Origin: an uncultured Prevotellaceae bacterium | GTDB lineage: Bacteria; Bacteroidota; Bacteroidia; Bacteroidales; Bacteroidaceae | Direction: 5' to 3' | Assembly (NCBI GenBank): GCA_900320045.1 | Contig: ONQT01000003.1 | Coordinates: 1-64,000 of the forward strand | Length of the DNA: 64,000 nt | Shown: one piece after another, positions 27,345 through 35,831 of the stretch | Numbering within the stretch: position 1 is the first letter of the stretch | Layout of the letters: each line of letters opens with the position of its first letter | Notes under the pieces: generated by a model | Seen by the model: only the letters and a program-made list of their open reading frames with translations | The model's database searches: none | Told to the model about the DNA's origin: nothing | Translations under genes and position numbers: made by a program

Positions 27345-28520
27345 ATGGAAGGCGACTTCATCAAAATCAACAAATGGCTCATGCCGCTCAGCTGGCTCTA
27401 TGGTTTAGGAGTCAACCTACGCAACATGCTGTTCAGCATCGGCGTGCTCAAGAGCCGCGCCTTCGATGTTCCTGTGATTTCGGTAGGAAACATTACCGTT
27501 GGCGGTACGGGTAAGACACCTCATGTGGAGTATCTCGTCCGACTGCTAGAGAAACAGTTCCATGTGGCCGTACTCAGCAGAGGTTATAAGCGTAAGAGCA
27601 AAGGATTTATCAAGGCAACGGCCGACACCACTATGCCGGAGATTGGCGACGAGCCCTACCAGATGAAGCAGAAGTTTCCTCAGGTGACGGTAGCCGTCGA
27701 CAAGAACCGCTGCCACGGCATTGACCAACTGATGGCCGATGACGAAAAGCTGGATGTGGTACTGCTTGACGATGCCTTTCAGCATCGCTACGTCAAGCCT
27801 GGCATCAATATCCTATTGGTAGATTACCATAGGCTGGTGATTTACGACGAGTTGTTGCCCGCCGGACGGTTGCGCGAACCGTTGAGCGGCAAGGACCGTG
27901 CAGACATCGTCATCGTCACGAAGTGTCCCAAGGACTTGAAACCCATGGAATATCGTGTCATCACCAAGGCGATGAACCTGTTCCCCTACCAGCAGCTGTT
28001 CTTCACGACCATTGAGTACGAACAGCAACTGCGCCCCGTCTTCAATGACGTCCAGAACGGCAAGGAACTTCAAGCCGTAAAAGGCTACAACATCCTCTTG
28101 CTGATGGGTATTGCATCGCCAGAACAGCTGATGCACGACCTGTCACCCCTGACGCCACATATCACGCCTTTGACCTTTGCCGACCACCACCAGTTCAATG
28201 CGAAGGATGTGCAACTCATCAACGATACCTTTGCAGCACTGCCCTCTCCCCGCATCATCATCACAACAGAAAAGGACGCCCCCCGACTGTGTCAGACAGA
28301 GGGGTTAAGCGACCTTGTACGCACGAACCTTTTTATAATACCTATCAGCGTCTGCTTCATGTTGGAGCAAGGCGAAGTTTTTAACAATCATATTATTAAC
28401 TATGTACACAAAAATTCAAGAAACAGCATCCTGGTTAAAGCAAAGGATGACAACAAGTCCCACAACAGCAATCGTGCTGGGAACAGGCCTCGGACAATTA
28501 GCTTCAGAAATTACGGATAA
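27345..28520 (+). CDS. lpxK: Tetraacyldisaccharide 4'-kinase
   Basis: Phosphorylates the lipid A precursor at the 4' position in the inner membrane. It has the Walker-type motif [12 protein letters not shown] (about 49-60), [16 protein letters not shown] and RLREPLSG. The ATG at 27345 gives the usual [12 protein letters not shown] opening. The C-terminus runs 119 nt into the next gene. Known LpxK proteins end near the point where that overlap begins ([15 protein letters not shown]), so the last 30 residues or so may be dispensable or may reflect a lost stop codon. Confidence 0.94.
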   Translation: MEGDFIKINKWLMPLSWLYGLGVNLRNMLFSIGVLKSRAFDVPVISVGNITVGGTGKTPHVEYLVRLLEKQFHVAVLSRGYKRKSKGFIKATADTTMPEIGDEPYQMKQKFPQVTVAVDKNRCHGIDQLMADDEKLDVVLLDDAFQHRYVKPGINILLVDYHRLVIYDELLPAGRLREPLSGKDRADIVIVTKCPKDLKPMEYRVITKAMNLFPYQQLFFTTIEYEQQLRPVFNDVQNGKELQAVKGYNILLLMGIASPEQLMHDLSPLTPHITPLTFADHHQFNAKDVQLINDTFAALPSPRIIITTEKDAPRLCQTEGLSDLVRTNLFIIPISVCFMLEQGEVFNNHIINYVHKNSRNSILVKAKDDNKSHNSNRAGNRPRTISFRNYG

Positions 28521-29214
28521 GACGGTCATTCCGTACAGTGAGATTCCCAACTTCCCCGTTTCTACGGTAGAAGGACATGCCGGTGCGCTGATTTTCGGCA
28601 AGCTCGGCGGTGTAGACATCATGGCTATGCAGGGACGCTTCCATTACTACGAAGGCTACAACATGAAGGAGGTGACATTCCCCGTCCGTGTCATGTATGA
28701 GCTGGGCATCAAGACGCTCTTCGTTTCCAATGCTGCCGGTGGCATGAATCCCGCCTTCAAGATTGGCGACCTGATGGTTATTACCGACCACATCAACTTC
28801 TTCCCCGAGCATCCGCTACGCGGTAAGAACTTCCCCACCGGCCCCCGCTTCCCGGACATGCACGAGGCCTACGACCACGAGCTCATCAACCTGGCAACAC
28901 AGATTGCCAAGGAGAAGAAGATCCGTCTGGTTTATGGCGTCTACGTCGGAACTACCGGTCCTACGTTCGAGACTCCTGCCGAGTATAAGATGTACCGTAC
29001 CCTTGGCGGCGACACCGTTGGTATGTCTACCGTTCCTGAGGTTATCGTTGCCCACCACTGCGGCATCCGCACCTTCGGTATCTCGGTGGTTACCGACCTT
29101 GGCGGCTTCGACAATCCCGTAGAGGTTAGCCACGAGGAGGTCCAGGAGGCTGCCGACAAGGCTCAGCCGCTGATGACCGAGATTATGCGCGAAATGATCA
29201 AGCGCACAGCTTAG
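28402..29214 (+). CDS. Purine-nucleoside phosphorylase
   Basis: 270 residues. Splits purine nucleosides with phosphate to free base and ribose-1-phosphate. It has [11 protein letters not shown] at the N-terminus, GRFHYYEGY, the SNAAGGMNP loop and the [10 protein letters not shown] segment, all of the trimeric PNP family (guanosine/inosine type). The ATG at 28402 lies 119 nt inside lpxK. A 27-bp perfect palindrome (29219-29245) follows in the gap before thiL. The gene works with guaA and purB in purine salvage. Confidence 0.94.
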   Translation: MYTKIQETASWLKQRMTTSPTTAIVLGTGLGQLASEITDKTVIPYSEIPNFPVSTVEGHAGALIFGKLGGVDIMAMQGRFHYYEGYNMKEVTFPVRVMYELGIKTLFVSNAAGGMNPAFKIGDLMVITDHINFFPEHPLRGKNFPTGPRFPDMHEAYDHELINLATQIAKEKKIRLVYGVYVGTTGPTFETPAEYKMYRTLGGDTVGMSTVPEVIVAHHCGIRTFGISVVTDLGGFDNPVEVSHEEVQEAADKAQPLMTEIMREMIKRTA

Positions 29215-29218
29215 TCCC

Positions 29219-29245
29219 GTATGTTGCGACTGAGTCGCAACATAC
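29219..29245. repeat. 27-bp perfect palindrome between the phosphorylase and thiL
   Basis: GTATGTTGCGACT, a single G, AGTCGCAACATAC: two 13-bp arms around one base. It begins 5 nt after the stop codon and ends 14 nt before the thiL ATG. No T-run follows, so read-through is expected. In RNA it would form a stable stem that could act in processing or mRNA stability; as DNA it could be an operator. A shorter relative lies at 17742-17760. Confidence 0.9.
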
Positions 29246-29259
29246 ATAACACAAACAGC

Positions 29260-30360
29260 ATGGAAATAGCAAAATTAGGAGAATTCGGCTTGATAGACCG
29301 CCTGACAAAGGACATCAAGCCACAGAACACATCAACCAAGTACGGCGTAGGCGATGACTGCGCCGTACTTCACTATCCCGACAGCGAGGTGCTGGTGACT
29401 ACCGACATGCTCATGGAGGGTGTACACTTTGACCTGACGTATATCGACCTGCAGCATCTTGGCTGGAAGGCGGCAATGGTGAATATCAGCGACATCTTCG
29501 CCATGAATGGAACACCACGCCAGTTGACTGTTTCGCTGGCGCTCTCGAAGCGCTTCAGCGTCGAAGACGTGGAGCAGTTCTATTCGGGATTGCGGATGGC
29601 TTGCGACAAATGGGGCGTCGACATCGTTGGTGGCGACACCACCTCCTCGTATACAGGTCTGGCCATCAGCATCACCTGCATTGGCGAAGCCCGCAAGGAA
29701 GACATCGTCTACCGCAATGGAGCCAAGGAGACTGATCTCATCTGTGTCAGCGGCGACCTCGGTGCGGCTTATATGGGGCTGCAATTGTTGGAAAGAGAGA
29801 AAGCCGTTTACTACCAGATGGTGGACGAGGCCAAGCGCAAACATGCTGCCAGCGGCAAAACCGCTGGCGACACCGTAACTGGCGGTTCGGCCGCTGGGAT
29901 TCAAATTCCCGATTTTCAGCCCGACTTTGCCGGCAAGGAGTACCTGCTGCAGCGCCAGCTGAAGACCGAGGCCCGCGGTGACATCATTCAGAAGCTGCGC
30001 GAGGCTGGTATCCACCCCACCTCAATGATGGATATCTCTGACGGTCTCAGCAGCGAGCTCATGCACATCTGCAAGCAGAGCCACGTCGGCTGCCGCATCT
30101 TCGAGAAACAGATTCCCATCGACTACCAGACGGCAGTGATGGCTGAGGAAATGAACATGAACGTGACCACCTGTGCGCTGAATGGCGGCGAAGATTATGA
30201 GCTGCTGTTTACCGTTCCCATTGGCGATCACGAAAAGATACAGGAGCTGGAAGATGTGAAGCTCATCGGCCACATCACCAAGGAGTCGTTAGGCCACGTC
30301 CTCGTCACTCGCGATGACCAGGAGTTCGAGCTGAAGGCTCAAGGCTGGAATCCGCTATGA
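29260..30360 (+). CDS. thiL: Thiamine-monophosphate kinase
   Basis: 366 residues from the ATG that gives the usual MEIAKLGEFGLIDRL opening. Phosphorylates thiamine monophosphate to the active diphosphate. It has GVGDDCAVL, TTDMLMEGVHFDL, the VNISDIFAMNGTP metal-binding motif, GGDTTSS and MDISDGLSSEL. Residues about 197-217 (from ASGKTAGD to AGIQIP) are an insert encoded by a run of small hairpins (29848-29910) that other ThiL proteins lack. The last gene of the sppA run; it converges with the AraC-type gene. Confidence 0.94.
   Translation: MEIAKLGEFGLIDRLTKDIKPQNTSTKYGVGDDCAVLHYPDSEVLVTTDMLMEGVHFDLTYIDLQHLGWKAAMVNISDIFAMNGTPRQLTVSLALSKRFSVEDVEQFYSGLRMACDKWGVDIVGGDTTSSYTGLAISITCIGEARKEDIVYRNGAKETDLICVSGDLGAAYMGLQLLEREKAVYYQMVDEAKRKHAASGKTAGDTVTGGSAAGIQIPDFQPDFAGKEYLLQRQLKTEARGDIIQKLREAGIHPTSMMDISDGLSSELMHICKQSHVGCRIFEKQIPIDYQTAVMAEEMNMNVTTCALNGGEDYELLFTVPIGDHEKIQELEDVKLIGHITKESLGHVLVTRDDQEFELKAQGWNPL
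29848..29910. repeat. Hairpin-rich in-frame insert in thiL
   Basis: GCCAGCGG/CCGCTGGC (29848-29868) is a perfect 8-bp stem with a CAAAA loop. It is followed by GGCGG...CCGCT and GGGAtTc/AaTTCCC arms. The block encodes about 20 residues of Gly, Ala, Thr and Ser between two conserved ThiL segments. A related CAGCCAGCGGCTG occurs at about 3048-3062, at the end of the kinase-RapZ gene. Confidence 0.7.
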
Positions 30361-30382
30361 GGCAAGTCCCAGATGGGAGTGC

Positions 30383-31441
30383 CTAATAGCCGTTTTCTGT
30401 TTTCTTATTGGCTTCAAGTGCAAACTGACGGGGCGTTTGTCCCGTCAGTTTGATAAAGGCACGACGGAATGTAGAGATAGAAGCAAAGCCGCTCTTCTCG
30501 GCTACATATTCCAGGGTATACTCCGGATGCTCCTTTAGCATGGGAATACTGATACGTTCTATGCGCATCTGGTTGACATAGTCATAAAAGGTCTGACCAC
30601 GCACTTGACTCAGATAGTTGCTGGCGTAAGTGCGATTCGTGTTCAGCGCCAGTGCCAAGTCAGCAAGGGTCAGGTTCTTATTCAGATAGAGTTGTTGTTC
30701 CTCCATCACCTGCTCCAGCATGCCCTTCTCTATCACGGGAATACTGTTTTTCTTCTCGTCAGCAGGAATCTCTGTAAACTGAGCGACAGAAATGGGACAG
30801 AAGTTCCAACTGTAGTGCAAGACCATGACCCACAACGCAAGGGTCGACGCATAATACACGATATCAACCGCAACCGTTGCATAGAACGAGGTAAACAACC
30901 ACGACAGCTGGCTTACAACGGCAAAGAAGAACACCGGCTTTAGCCAGGCCACATCGATGCGGTCAATGTTGGAGAAATTCTCGCGCACATACCTGATATG
31001 TCGGCGTGCTTTCACCCATCCTATGCATACAATAGTCCAGGCATAAAACCAGAGGAACACCGAATAGGCATAAATTACCTCCTGAGCAGGCCATATATAA
31101 TATAATAAGGTGAATACTGCAAAGGGCATAGCCATCAAAGCTAGTCGGGCTGTTGTTGTCCATCTGGGCATGACGGCCTCAAAAACTAGGACAGTATAAG
31201 TCAATGCCCCCCATCCGTCTATCACCATAATCCAATCCAGCACGTGTTGTGTGTACATTCCCGGAAAAGTCAGAATGATATCCTTCAGATTGGACAATGC
31301 CCATATCACCATAATCCACCCCAGCACCGTCTGGAATCGCGTTCTGTCCTTCCGCCAAAACAAGAAGTATATGGCAAAGATAGCAAAGGATGCCGTCGAG
31401 ATGCCAATCAGAAGGGCCGATATGTTCACGTAACTTTCCAT
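30383..31441 (-). CDS. Membrane-anchored AraC-family regulator
   Basis: 352 residues. The first 220 or so hold six or seven hydrophobic helices (e.g. IGISTASFAIFAIYFLFW, LTYTVLVFEAVM). After a linker comes a C-terminal AraC-type DNA-binding domain (LNKNLTLADLALALNTNRTY, then EYVAEKSGFASISTFRRAFI, then TGQTPRQF). The layout means a membrane receptor coupled directly to a regulator, and the helix-turn-helix must act at the membrane. It is read away from the plus-strand EEP gene; the promoter boxes of the two genes are about 130 nt apart, so it may control that gene and the envelope cluster downstream. Confidence 0.85.
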   Translation of the reverse strand: MESYVNISALLIGISTASFAIFAIYFLFWRKDRTRFQTVLGWIMVIWALSNLKDIILTFPGMYTQHVLDWIMVIDGWGALTYTVLVFEAVMPRWTTTARLALMAMPFAVFTLLYYIWPAQEVIYAYSVFLWFYAWTIVCIGWVKARRHIRYVRENFSNIDRIDVAWLKPVFFFAVVSQLSWLFTSFYATVAVDIVYYASTLALWVMVLHYSWNFCPISVAQFTEIPADEKKNSIPVIEKGMLEQVMEEQQLYLNKNLTLADLALALNTNRTYASNYLSQVRGQTFYDYVNQMRIERISIPMLKEHPEYTLEYVAEKSGFASISTFRRAFIKLTGQTPRQFALEANKKTENGY

Positions 31442-31475
31442 CGTAATCTTAATGTTTTGAGCGTACTTACTGCTG

Positions 31476-31483
31476 CAAAGGTA
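31476..31483 (-). promoter_or_regulatory. -7 box for the AraC regulator
   Basis: TACCTTTG on the minus strand, 35 nt before the ATG at 31441. Confidence 0.7.
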
Positions 31484-31610
31484 CGATTTAATTTAGAAAA
31501 TGCCATATATTCAGGACATCAATACGTCAAATTTTACGAATTGACACACGAAATTGTTAGAATGAACAAAATTGTCCCCCAAATAATCAGGCTATCAAAC
31601 AATTTATTCC

Positions 31611-31618
31611 TATCTTTG
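31611..31618 (+). promoter_or_regulatory. -7 box for the EEP nuclease gene
   Basis: TATCTTTG, giving a leader of about 58 nt before the ATG at 31680. The stretch 31484-31610 between the divergent boxes is AT-rich and holds no gene. Confidence 0.65.
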
Positions 31619-31679
31619 CACACATCATCTACAGATTATCTAAACCTATCATGTATTCATAAAACCTAATCAATTTATT

Positions 31680-33209
31680 ATGAAAATACAACGACTTATT
31701 ATTACTCTGCTGCTCATCGTTGTTGCCGTACAGGCAACGATGGCCGATGACATCAAAGTAGTTGGACAAAATGTAGAGAATCTCTTTTGGAATCTTGACC
31801 GCACCCGGACGACCCAGAACGGCGTTCCCATAGCCAACTATAACACTGAGGAAGGCCGTACGGCTAAACTTACTGCCATTGCCAATGCCCTCTCAAGCTA
31901 TCAGGCCGACATCTACGCTTTCAATGAGGTGGAGTGTAACATGGAAATACTCTATGTCCTGGCAAACTACATGAGCCAATTTACCGGCCAGACCTATCAG
32001 GCTGTGGAGGACGAGCTGAGCTACGATCTCAACACGGAACCAGACGGTATCATCAAGTCGGGCTATATTTATAATACAAATAAGGTGAAGCCCTACGGAT
32101 CAAACACGGCTACGGGCACCGGCTACATCTACGAGAGGCAGATGCGAATGCAGACCTTCGAGAGCCTGGCCAGCGGTGAACGCTTCACTCTGAGCATGAA
32201 CCACTTCAAGGCTGGTGACCCCGCAACTAACGGGGCTGCCCGTGTCAATAATTCCACCTCCTTGTTGAATTCACTGCCTCAGTCTCTTGACCCTGATATC
32301 CTTGTCATGGGCGACCTGAACAGCCAGATGGGTGAAGAGTGTCTGAATATGCTGGTCAGCGCCGAATACGAGGAGCAACTACTGAAGTACGACACTAACC
32401 CCTACTCATACGTTTATCTCGACACTCCCGAACTGATCGACCATGTCTTTGCCAATGCCACGATGTCGGCTCAGGTGAAAGATGCCAAGATGCTATACGT
32501 GGCCAATCCCAGCTCCGTAGGCTACAACAATGCATACTCCGACCACGACCCCTATCTGGTGACGCTTAGCCTGAAGGCACAGGAATCTACATGTGAAAAT
32601 ATCCATTTCAGTGAGACCTTCGCCTCCAGCACTGGACTGTTTAAGTCCATCAACAACGATGCTTCCACCAATGACTGGTATCACCCCAGTGGCAAGGACT
32701 ATGTCCAGATGAGCGGTTACAGTAAGGGCGGCAGCAATGACGATTGGTTTGTCTCGCCTGCATTCAACACCATCAAGAAAAGTACGGCAGCCATCACATT
32801 CGACCACTGTATGTCTTATGGCACACAGTCAAAATGGCCCAGTCAGATGAAGCTCAAGGCCTCTGCCGACTATACTGGCAATCCATCTGCTGCCACATGG
32901 GTAGAAATACCCTTCACATATCCGTCCTACAACTCATGGACAAAAGTAAATGTCACACTACCTGACGCCTTGATGGGTAAGGTACGCATCAACATCGCCT
33001 TCCACTACACCAATCCGTCTAAATCTGACGCCCCCACATGGCAGGTTAGAAACTTCACTTTGGATGCCGAATGCAGCTCCTCCGCCGTACAGACTGTCAC
33101 CCAGGACTTTATCATTGGCTCCACTCGCAAGGTGCTGGAAAACGGAAAGCTGATTATCGTGACTCCCGACGGCTCACGCTATAACCTCCAGGGCATAGAG
33201 CTTCAGTAA
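31680..33209 (+). CDS. Secreted endonuclease/exonuclease/phosphatase-family protein
   Basis: 509 residues with a Sec signal (ATMADD). The EEP domain carries the metal-binding and catalytic features QNVENLFWN, FNEVECN, NHFKAGDP, VMGDLNSQ and SDHDPYLV. From residue about 305 a second domain rich in aromatic and polar residues (HFSETFASSTGLFKS, DWFVSPAFN, ITFDHCMSY, WQVRNFTL) resembles a choice-of-anchor/cleaved-adhesin jelly roll. The C-terminus, TRKVLENGKLIIVTPDG followed by YNLQGIELQ, resembles the C-terminal sorting tails of Prevotella secreted proteins. The substrate may be nucleic acid or a phosphoester. It lies upstream of a four-gene envelope cluster. Confidence 0.85.
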   Translation: MKIQRLIITLLLIVVAVQATMADDIKVVGQNVENLFWNLDRTRTTQNGVPIANYNTEEGRTAKLTAIANALSSYQADIYAFNEVECNMEILYVLANYMSQFTGQTYQAVEDELSYDLNTEPDGIIKSGYIYNTNKVKPYGSNTATGTGYIYERQMRMQTFESLASGERFTLSMNHFKAGDPATNGAARVNNSTSLLNSLPQSLDPDILVMGDLNSQMGEECLNMLVSAEYEEQLLKYDTNPYSYVYLDTPELIDHVFANATMSAQVKDAKMLYVANPSSVGYNNAYSDHDPYLVTLSLKAQESTCENIHFSETFASSTGLFKSINNDASTNDWYHPSGKDYVQMSGYSKGGSNDDWFVSPAFNTIKKSTAAITFDHCMSYGTQSKWPSQMKLKASADYTGNPSAATWVEIPFTYPSYNSWTKVNVTLPDALMGKVRINIAFHYTNPSKSDAPTWQVRNFTLDAECSSSAVQTVTQDFIIGSTRKVLENGKLIIVTPDGSRYNLQGIELQ

Positions 33210-33253
33210 TCATCTATCGAAAAGAAGCGAAAGCACCTAAATGTTAATAACTT

Positions 33254-34594
33254 ATGAAGAAAACAAAAACACTATTGTTATTTCTGACACTGATGGTTTT
33301 GCCTCTATCGGCTCAGGTTGTGAAGTTCCCTCAGAAAGGTAAAATATTCCACTATGCGCCCCACCCGCGTGGTGTGTCCTTTGAGAATCCTGGCGAGCTG
33401 CTCGATGAGGTCAAGCTACTGCCCATGCAGTGCTTCGACTTTGAACGCGACAGCATATGGAAAGCTCCTCGACAACGCAAAACCAGCAGTGACGAACGCG
33501 GCATATGGCTCGACAAGCTCTACATGGTCAATGCTGATGTTTCCTTTGCAAAGGCTGGCAGCCAGCAGTCGCTCTATGTAGCCTTCACGCTCGACAAGGG
33601 CAATGAGTACCAAGGTCCTGTGGCCTTCACCCATCGTGGTCAAAAGCCCGAGGAGTGGTACTATCCCTTCCGTTTCAACACCAATAAGGAGATACGCCTC
33701 GAAGGTTGCGCCAATCCTACCGATACCGTTGTCTGTGTGGCTCAGTGGCGCATACCGGAGTTATATAAGGGTCTGTTTCGCATCCTCGTCGAGATGGACA
33801 AGGACGGGAAGACAACCGTCTATCTGGCCGATTCGGCTCTGGTGTTCTACAATACGGCACGCACCGATGCCGCTCAGGAGCTGAACCGTCTTGTACTCTG
33901 TCCGTTCGATGATGGTCGCATCTACGAACTCGTCTATTACAATCGCCACCTGTCGGACAAAGAGAAACGTGAGGTACTGCGCCACGGCATCGTAAAAGGC
34001 GACTGGGATGACGAGTACACCATCCCTGAGCCGCAGGTCATCCAGCATCATGTTGAGATTGACGAGGCTCCGATGGGCATCCATTGGGGCATCACCCAGT
34101 GGATCAGTGTCGCACTGAGCATACTGCTGGCCTTGCTGGCGCTCTACATACGATTCTTTATCATGAAGAGTGTTCCCTATGTGTTCAACGGTAGCTGGAT
34201 TATTCTTGGTCTGGCCGTGGCAGGAGCGGTGATTTACACTTATGTAATGCCTACCATACACGACAACCAATATTTCTATTACATCAGCATCATTGCGGGC
34301 TACTGGCTAGTAAGCTATGCACCTGACCCCACTGATTATCGTCAGTCACAGAAGAAGTCGTACGATCTCTCCAATCTGCCGGGCATTGTATGGCTCATCA
34401 TCATCGTCGTTGTAGGCTCGCTGGCATGGATGTTCGGACCTGCCGTATCCTACCTGCTGCCACTTTTTACCATCTATATGTTCTTCAAGAACATGTGGCT
34501 GACCTATGAAACACGTCAATATCTAAAAAATAATTATGTATATGAAGAACCTGACACTTTGGCTGACGACAGCGTTGATGCTGATTGTCGCTAA
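33254..34594 (+). CDS. Envelope protein: signal peptide, LamG-like domain and transmembrane helices
   Basis: 446 residues. A Sec signal (PLSAQ) is followed by about 230 residues of strand-rich sequence whose end, RIYELVYYNRHLSDKEKREV, matches the closing motif of LamG/concanavalin-like domains. From about 280 there are four to five hydrophobic helices (e.g. WISVALSILLALLALYIRFF, GIVWLIIIVVVGSLAW), and the tail is acidic. So the LamG part should face outward and the helices sit in the inner membrane. The last 59 nt overlap the next gene. I do not recognise the family. No catalytic motif is visible. Confidence 0.7.
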   Translation: MKKTKTLLLFLTLMVLPLSAQVVKFPQKGKIFHYAPHPRGVSFENPGELLDEVKLLPMQCFDFERDSIWKAPRQRKTSSDERGIWLDKLYMVNADVSFAKAGSQQSLYVAFTLDKGNEYQGPVAFTHRGQKPEEWYYPFRFNTNKEIRLEGCANPTDTVVCVAQWRIPELYKGLFRILVEMDKDGKTTVYLADSALVFYNTARTDAAQELNRLVLCPFDDGRIYELVYYNRHLSDKEKREVLRHGIVKGDWDDEYTIPEPQVIQHHVEIDEAPMGIHWGITQWISVALSILLALLALYIRFFIMKSVPYVFNGSWIILGLAVAGAVIYTYVMPTIHDNQYFYYISIIAGYWLVSYAPDPTDYRQSQKKSYDLSNLPGIVWLIIIVVVGSLAWMFGPAVSYLLPLFTIYMFFKNMWLTYETRQYLKNNYVYEEPDTLADDSVDADCR

Positions 34595-35807
34595 CCACAC
34601 CGTAGCACAAGAGTATGAAGCATGGCCGCTGGGCAAAAGCAAGACCGACACGGCCATCGTCGTATTCCAATATACCGAACCCGAAGACCGAGGAGGCGGT
34701 GCGCTCTACACCAAGTCCGACATCTATCTCCACGAAGAGGACTCTGTGGTCATGATGCTTGGCACGAAGTTGAAGTTGAAGTTCCCCAAGGTGATTACCT
34801 ATCAGGACAAGAGCCTCTTCTCGATGTTCACCATCTCAACCCCCGACAAGCGTCCGCTGGTGGCCGTCACTGACACTACTGGCAAAACCTACTATGCCGA
34901 CCCCTATGAGTTGCGCTTCAGCGAGTCGAATGCAGAAGGCACGGAGAACCCCATCGCCCAGTACACCGACTTCAAAGGTCGCGACTACTACGAGGGAGCG
35001 TTCCTTTTGGGTATTCTTTTCTTCCTGTGGCTGGCATGGCGTCTAAGTCGCAGAGCCGCCAAGATTGGTATGAAGAAGAATGCCATGGGCACCCTGAAGC
35101 GCCACTACTGGCTCATCGGACTCTTACTGTTCATTGCACCCATCTTCTCCTTCTTCTCCATTATCCTTGAGATTGACGCTATCACCAAGTTGGGCGAAGA
35201 CTGCTGCTGGTGGCTCAACGGAGCCTACGTGGGCGACTTTCAGCGGTTCTTCAACATCTTCCTGCTGTTCCTCGCCGTGCGTTGGCAGTATAAGACCATC
35301 GACGCCTATGCCACAGGTATGGAGGCTTTCCTCTGCAGTAGTGAGGCCGTGCCCCGCCAGCAACTGCTGTACAACATCCTCATCGCCGTTGGCCTCTTTG
35401 CCGGCCTGGCATTTGTTGGCATCTGCCTCTATGGTTGGGTGAGCCACACAGTAGGAACAGTTGTGCTCTACATAGCAGCTATTGCCGGCATCGGCTATCT
35501 GCTCTACTCACTGTTCGCCATGTTCATCCAGATGAAGCAGTCGGCAGGCTGGATACTTTCTATCCTCTATACCCTCTTCGTCATCCTGTGGGCCATAGGC
35601 ACTATCCTCATGGTTGGTGTACTCATCTGGCAGATTCTGAAGATTATCATTCCGTTCATCATCCTCATGATGTTTGGCAAGATGATTCCTGCACTAGGAC
35701 TTGACAAGCCGTCAGCCCCCATGAAGTGGTACGACAGCAATGGTATGGCTCATGACAGCCAGATGGCACGCGACCTACGCAACCAAGCCCTCGAGAGCTA
35801 CAAGTAA
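34536..35807 (+). CDS. Polytopic membrane protein of the envelope cluster, unknown function
   Basis: 423 residues; the ATG is inside the previous gene (59-nt overlap). A signal peptide (TVAQ) is followed by about 120 residues of extracytoplasmic domain (up to DFKGRDYYEG), then about six hydrophobic helices (FLLGILFFLWLAWRL, YWLIGLLLFIAPIFSFFS, YNILIAVGLFAGLAFVGICL, TVVLYIAAIAGIGYLL, ILYTLFVILWAIGTIL, IWQILKIIIPFIILMMFG). The last 40 residues are soluble and end with DLRNQALESYK. The overlap and the shared topology with the upstream protein suggest that the two form a complex. No known family name is supported. Confidence 0.7.
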   Translation: MYMKNLTLWLTTALMLIVANHTVAQEYEAWPLGKSKTDTAIVVFQYTEPEDRGGGALYTKSDIYLHEEDSVVMMLGTKLKLKFPKVITYQDKSLFSMFTISTPDKRPLVAVTDTTGKTYYADPYELRFSESNAEGTENPIAQYTDFKGRDYYEGAFLLGILFFLWLAWRLSRRAAKIGMKKNAMGTLKRHYWLIGLLLFIAPIFSFFSIILEIDAITKLGEDCCWWLNGAYVGDFQRFFNIFLLFLAVRWQYKTIDAYATGMEAFLCSSEAVPRQQLLYNILIAVGLFAGLAFVGICLYGWVSHTVGTVVLYIAAIAGIGYLLYSLFAMFIQMKQSAGWILSILYTLFVILWAIGTILMVGVLIWQILKIIIPFIILMMFGKMIPALGLDKPSAPMKWYDSNGMAHDSQMARDLRNQALESYK

Positions 35808-35831
35808 TTTGTAAACAACTAAAAAGTTAGT

